This document shows positions 60,338 through 64,000 of a DNA stretch of 64,000 nt, piece by piece (the first letter of the stretch is position 1; the number at the start of each line of letters is the position of its first letter). The notes under the pieces are model-generated. The model did not search any database. It was given only the letters and a program-made list of their open reading frames with translations, and had not been told where the DNA came from. The DNA is from Neckera pumila (taxonomy: Eukaryota; Streptophyta; Bryopsida; Hypnales; Neckeraceae): contig OZ018410.1 of assembly GCA_963969595.1 (NCBI GenBank), positions 2,790,001 through 2,854,000 on the forward strand, written 5' to 3'. The position numbers and the translations under genes are program-made.

Positions 60338-60890
60338 AAGCACGATGTGGATACTAAGTATCCAATGGATGATAGAGAATCTTTTTTTGTAGGACAAAAG
60401 TATAATTGAACTTTGAAGTACTCGTCGTCCATATTCTGGATGATGAACAGAGGACTTGTAGGTACTGTATAGTCCAACTAACTTCTCATTCATCCAATGT
60501 AATACTTGAATCACCTTCCTTAATGACCAAATTCATGAAATTTCAACAAATGATATTTTTGTAGAAAGATACAAGCAAAAATTCAAAAGAGGATTCAGGC
60601 ATTTACAAATTAAATGTTCAACTTCGGAATTGGTATGGAAAGGCGAGTTCTTGCACTATAGTTTGACCTCCAAGGAGTGCTTTTGGATTGTTTTTAAGCA
60701 CATGGTTCACAAGGTAGCAAAAAAGATGATTTCCATAATGACTAGTCCAACATTCTAGAGTTAATTAGGTTTCAATTTCATTATTCTAAGCTTTCAAGAG
60801 ATTTATAAGTGTAATATCATCTAATGTATTGTGACTAAGTCACTTCTAATTTAGAATAAAATGGGATACATATGTAAATAACATACAACT
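60338..60890. other. AT-rich intergenic stretch, no gene seen
   Basis: No feature recognised apart from short ORFs. Confidence 0.4.
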
Positions 60891-60894
60891 TCAC

Positions 60895-61745
60895 AATAGG
60901 GACAATTTGTTATCACTTTCACTCTCAAAGGTGTAATTTTTTTGGCACTTTGTTACTAATGCTATAGATGCATGAGCGCTATTCTAGTCTTGCGTAGTAC
61001 ACTATGGGAAATTTATTGACAATTTGTTAGGTTAGATGACAATTTGTTATGCATATGCACTAAGATCTAAACCAATGTAATTATAAATAGTATTATATAT
61101 ATATATATATATATATATGTTCTTTAAATATTGATGATTTTGTTCCAAAGAAAATTTGTCCCGATCACCACTTAGCTAGCCTAATCACTATTTAGATGAA
61201 TATCAAAACTGTCCTAGTCCTAAGACAATTTGTCTCTAACTAATGAAGGACATGAATGTGTGTAATGCATATGTTGTTCATAGCCTTGCGAGCTGCACGT
61301 TTTTCAAACAATTTGTTAATGATACTAATCTAGAACCTCAGAGAATTTACAAGCAAACTCACAAAGTCTTCATACATGGTCAAACCCATATATAGGCTAT
61401 GAATTCAAGACAATTTGTTGATGACTATTATCAACCACTACACCAAGAATACTAACCAATCTCCAAGCTTTGATTCCAATCCAATTCAAGGAACTTAGAC
61501 ACCAATTAATAAGTTTTTATTTTAAACCATGATACCCAAAGTTTGCACAATATGGCACAATACAACAACAATTTGTCTATAGACTTAACTCTTGCTTGAA
61601 GCTCGACTTAACCTCTACAAAGAACCTATGACCATTTGTCTATATAAAACTTACTAATCCACCAATTCAACCACAACTATAAGGCCTCAACCACTATCTG
61701 TCAAATTAATGGATAATCTTTTCTATAGTCTTTCATTATAATCCT
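60895..61745. repeat. Region with recurring ACAATTTGT motif; includes AT microsatellite
   Basis: GACAATTTGT or close variants occur about nine times (near 60901, 61018, 61038, 61153, 61224, 61308, 61409, 61567, 61630), at irregular spacing of roughly 20-160 bp. An AT dinucleotide run covers about 61094-61119. The intervening sequence is not clearly repeated. No gene. Confidence 0.5.
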
Positions 61746-61755
61746 CACCAATTAG

Positions 61756-62033
61756 CATTAGATGAGATTCGGGGGTCTTGGAGGGCTCCGAGTTCCCCTG
61801 GTGTCTGCTGCGTTCCCAAACTGCGGGAATGCAGCAGCAGCTGGCTGACGTGGCATAGCGACTGCCACGTCATTTTTTGAAAAAAAAATAAAAATTGCTT
61901 AAAATGATAATTTGGTAATTTTTTTTTTTTTTTTTATAAATTCTGACACCCCTGTACCGGCATTCACTGAATCTGGGCAGATCAGGGAACGGGCCTGAAA
62001 CGGACCTCCAAGACCCCCGGATATCATCTAATG
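61756..62033. mobile_element. 278-bp MITE with ~28-bp inverted repeats
   Basis: The left end CATTAGATGAGATTCGGGGG then TCTTGGAGG and the right end CCTCCAAGACCCCCGGATAT then CATCTAATG are inverted copies with few mismatches. The interior is GC-rich on the flanks with a poly-T tract at 61920-61936. The superfamily is not assigned because the target duplication is unclear. Confidence 0.8.
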
Positions 62034-62048
62034 TTGGTTTTCGAGAGC

Positions 62049-62497
62049 CTAAGGTAAAAAGACCCCATTGTGGTCAAAAGGCCCGTAATGGACACCTAAT
62101 GACTCCATTGTGGTTTTTCAAACCACAATCAATGCCTTACATGGTAGTTATGGAGTAATTAGTGGCCTCAATAGGTACTTCCAACTTTTCAGTGTAAAAT
62201 TCTTTGTAAAAATTGATTTTTTACGTCTTCCATGTTTGAAAATGTTGTGTCTGCATTGGGTAGGAAGATTATCATATTGGATTTAGATTTTGTTGGTCAT
62301 GAGGTAGCCTACAGACCCCTATGGGATGATCACTTCAAAAATTCAAAACTTATTCATACTTGGTCCAAAAAATGTAATTTCAAATGTCCACATTGTCTCT
62401 CACATTTATCTTTGTATGGGAAAAAAATTTGAAAAATCTCAGCAATGGCATGAGCGCATACTCCTAGTTCTGACCGCAATGGGGTCTTTTACCTTAG
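62049..62497. mobile_element. 449-bp element with ~27-bp inverted repeats
   Basis: The left end CTAAGGTAAAAAGACCCCAT then TGTGGTCA and the right end TGACCGCAATGGGGTCTTTT then ACCTTAG are inverted copies. The CTAAGGTA terminus is like that of the elements at 50794-52104 and 58498. There is no transposase; a 66-codon frame at 62232-62432 has no motif. Confidence 0.75.
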
Positions 62498-62511
62498 TTG
62501 CACCACTAAAA

Positions 62512-62764
62512 CTATACAAAATCGTAAAGTTAGGTTGCCCACACTAATTTCTCAACAATTCACACTGTATACATATTCATTGCTATTATACAATGATCAT
62601 TCAATTCGAAGTCATGTGTACAACATAGACTAGTGCATTAGTTCAAGGTCTGATTCAGAGAGTTGCATGCGCCTTCATAGGGACAAGCATTGATCTATAA
62701 GGTAATTTATCTAAAGGAAGGCAATCTAATTGATAAGGCAATCTAATTTCACTATTTTGTATAG
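62512..62764. mobile_element. 253-bp MITE, sister of 60082-60337
   Basis: The left end is CTATACAAAATCGTAAAGTT and the right end AATCTAATTTCACTATTTTG then TATAG. It starts 15 bp after the element at 62049-62497 ends. Confidence 0.75.
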
Positions 62765-62863
62765 ATTCCCAATGTACATATATTATAGAACTCAGTCAAT
62801 TTGTCCCATATGCAAACTAGATTCTAAGAATATTTAGTTAAAGCAAATCCCAAATGTATTTAA

Positions 62864-63560
62864 CGCCTAGAAGACCAGCCTACTAAATTTGGCAATATAG
62901 CAATTTTGGACAAATACATGTGACTGGAGATTTCTATGTTTTTGGCTCAAACTTAATAAAAGGTGCAAACCAGGAATATCTTTCATATGCACCAAAATTC
63001 AAGACATTTGGAAATATGAGTAAAAAATTATGGCCCAAATATGTTACTTTTTATCTTAAATGGGTAGTCCAAGCAATCAAAAAAATCACTTTTTCAAGAA
63101 ACAAAAATTTGAAATTGGTTTTCAAGATTTATATATATGTAGAAAGCTTTGAATCCTTCTATTTTGATCCCTGAGTCAAGAGTTATGAGGAGTTTTTGTT
63201 TGCAGGCAGTTATGGATTTTCTACTCTAAAATAAACTTTGAAGTCCTTTATTTTACTCAATTTTCAATATTTTTTGAAATAAATAAAATTGTAGGATGTA
63301 GATTATTTATTACAACATTGCAACTATTGGGATTGGCATTATTCAATTCCATAACTAATTCCTTAATAATTTTGTAGTTTGAATCATTCTCTACTTCTTT
63401 CTTCTGTACTTATTATTTTTTTCCTATATGTTGTACAATTTCAAATGATTTGAAAGTTTTCAAGCATATAACCAATTTGCTTTAAAAAATGAATTCAAAT
63501 AAGCACTACAATTTGGGACATTTTTTCATACAAATGTGAGCTTGTGAAGAGCTCATTTTC
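62864..63560 (-). mobile_element. TTAA-family element S2 (copy i), 3' part lost
   Basis: TTAA at 62860-62863, then CGCCTAGAAGACC. It matches copies d and h up to about 63545 (gtgagcttgtgaag). There the likeness stops, and the sequence cttttcatacaaatgtgagc is repeated at 63523 and 63601. The CTTTAGGGG right end is absent, so it was cut off or replaced. Confidence 0.6.
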
Positions 63561-64000
63561 ACCATACATTTGACCATCCTCAGTTTTTGGTCCTTGTGAG
63601 CTTTTTCATACAAATGTGAGCTTGTGGAGGACCAAAGAAAACAAAAAAACCTAAGGACCCTAGACAAAAATACAACTAGGAGGGCCACACCTTTGCCACT
63701 TGATATATAATGCCACCCTCCCTTGATGCTAACAACTTGGAATGTGGCCAAATATTATCAAATTTGAGCCACACAGAAGCTGCTTGGTGAGGTTTGACTC
63801 TCGCGGTCGTTTGGGCTTTAAGTAACGTCATTCTACCTGAGTCAAGAAGCAAATCCTAGAGCACTTGCTGCAGGAGACCATGCGGCTACAATGTGTGCAA
63901 GAACACCTTTTGGTTATGTGCAATCTAGATTAGCCAAAGTGACAATCCCCTCAATAGTTTGTTCACGTGTGATTGCAAGAAACACTTGTCCTTTTTTTTG
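63561..64000. other. Window end, no gene seen
   Basis: Balanced composition after 63640 with a minus-strand 81-codon frame (63506-63751) that overlaps the end of an element. No domain was recognised. It could be the edge of something outside the window. Confidence 0.3.

Noticed and set aside
1..64000. tRNA, rRNA, CRISPR arrays, bacterial-type operons
   Set aside because: None was seen. Gene structure (introns, transit peptide) is eukaryotic, and repeated short motifs lack the regular spacer pattern of CRISPR.

Overview
The window is nuclear DNA of a land plant. It carries a ClpC-type chloroplast chaperone gene with nine exons and a transit peptide, F-box/kelch-type genes, GT-AG introns, GC-rich exons in AT-rich intergenic DNA, and many small non-autonomous transposons. 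Telobox-like AAACCCTA motifs lie upstream of genes. Nothing seen fixes the species. Low intergenic GC and the repeat load fit a seed-free plant (bryophyte, lycophyte or fern), but that is a guess.

Layout. 1-5330: degenerate copy A of a duplicated F-box locus, holding a pseudogene (2230-3547) and a nested stack of MITEs (4355-5239). 5486-7310: a TTAA-type element split by another. 7311-10980: AT-rich, no gene seen. 11373-17830: copy B with a two-exon F-box/kelch gene (12556-14664) that appears intact. 17831-25820: AT-rich DNA with a ~950-bp foldback, a ~1.4-kb element with inverted ends and a short-period repeat. 25899-27416: a single-exon kelch/F-box-like gene. 28560-30459: two back-to-back TTAA elements. 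32097-36410: ClpC, nine exons, predicted 934 aa. 37480-39472: two more TTAA elements. 41330-42290: direct repeats and a TTTG microsatellite. 43730-45885: a one-strand string of decayed gene fragments (RRM protein, probable RNase P p30, ARF GTPase, perhaps a copia piece). 48150-49760: a small gene for a 71-aa membrane protein. 52980-53971: a gene for a 99-aa membrane protein behind a leader of imperfect repeats. 54060-64000: mostly transposon remnants and AT-rich DNA.

Confident protein-coding genes are few: ClpC, F-box copy B, the 25.9-kb kelch/F-box-like gene and the two small membrane-protein genes. They show no sign of a shared pathway.

The most notable content is mobile. At least twelve elements or remnants of about 0.6-1.0 kb have ends of the form CCCCTAAAGG...CCTTTAGGGG and mostly lie between TTAA tetranucleotides, which points to a piggyBac-like or Sola3-like family without visible transposase. 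The other highlight is the 44.0-45.7 kb mosaic, where exons from three unrelated host genes lie head-to-tail on one strand with splice sites largely kept, as expected of gene capture by a Helitron or Pack-type transposon. Coordinates of exons were read by hand; edges of old repeats are approximate.
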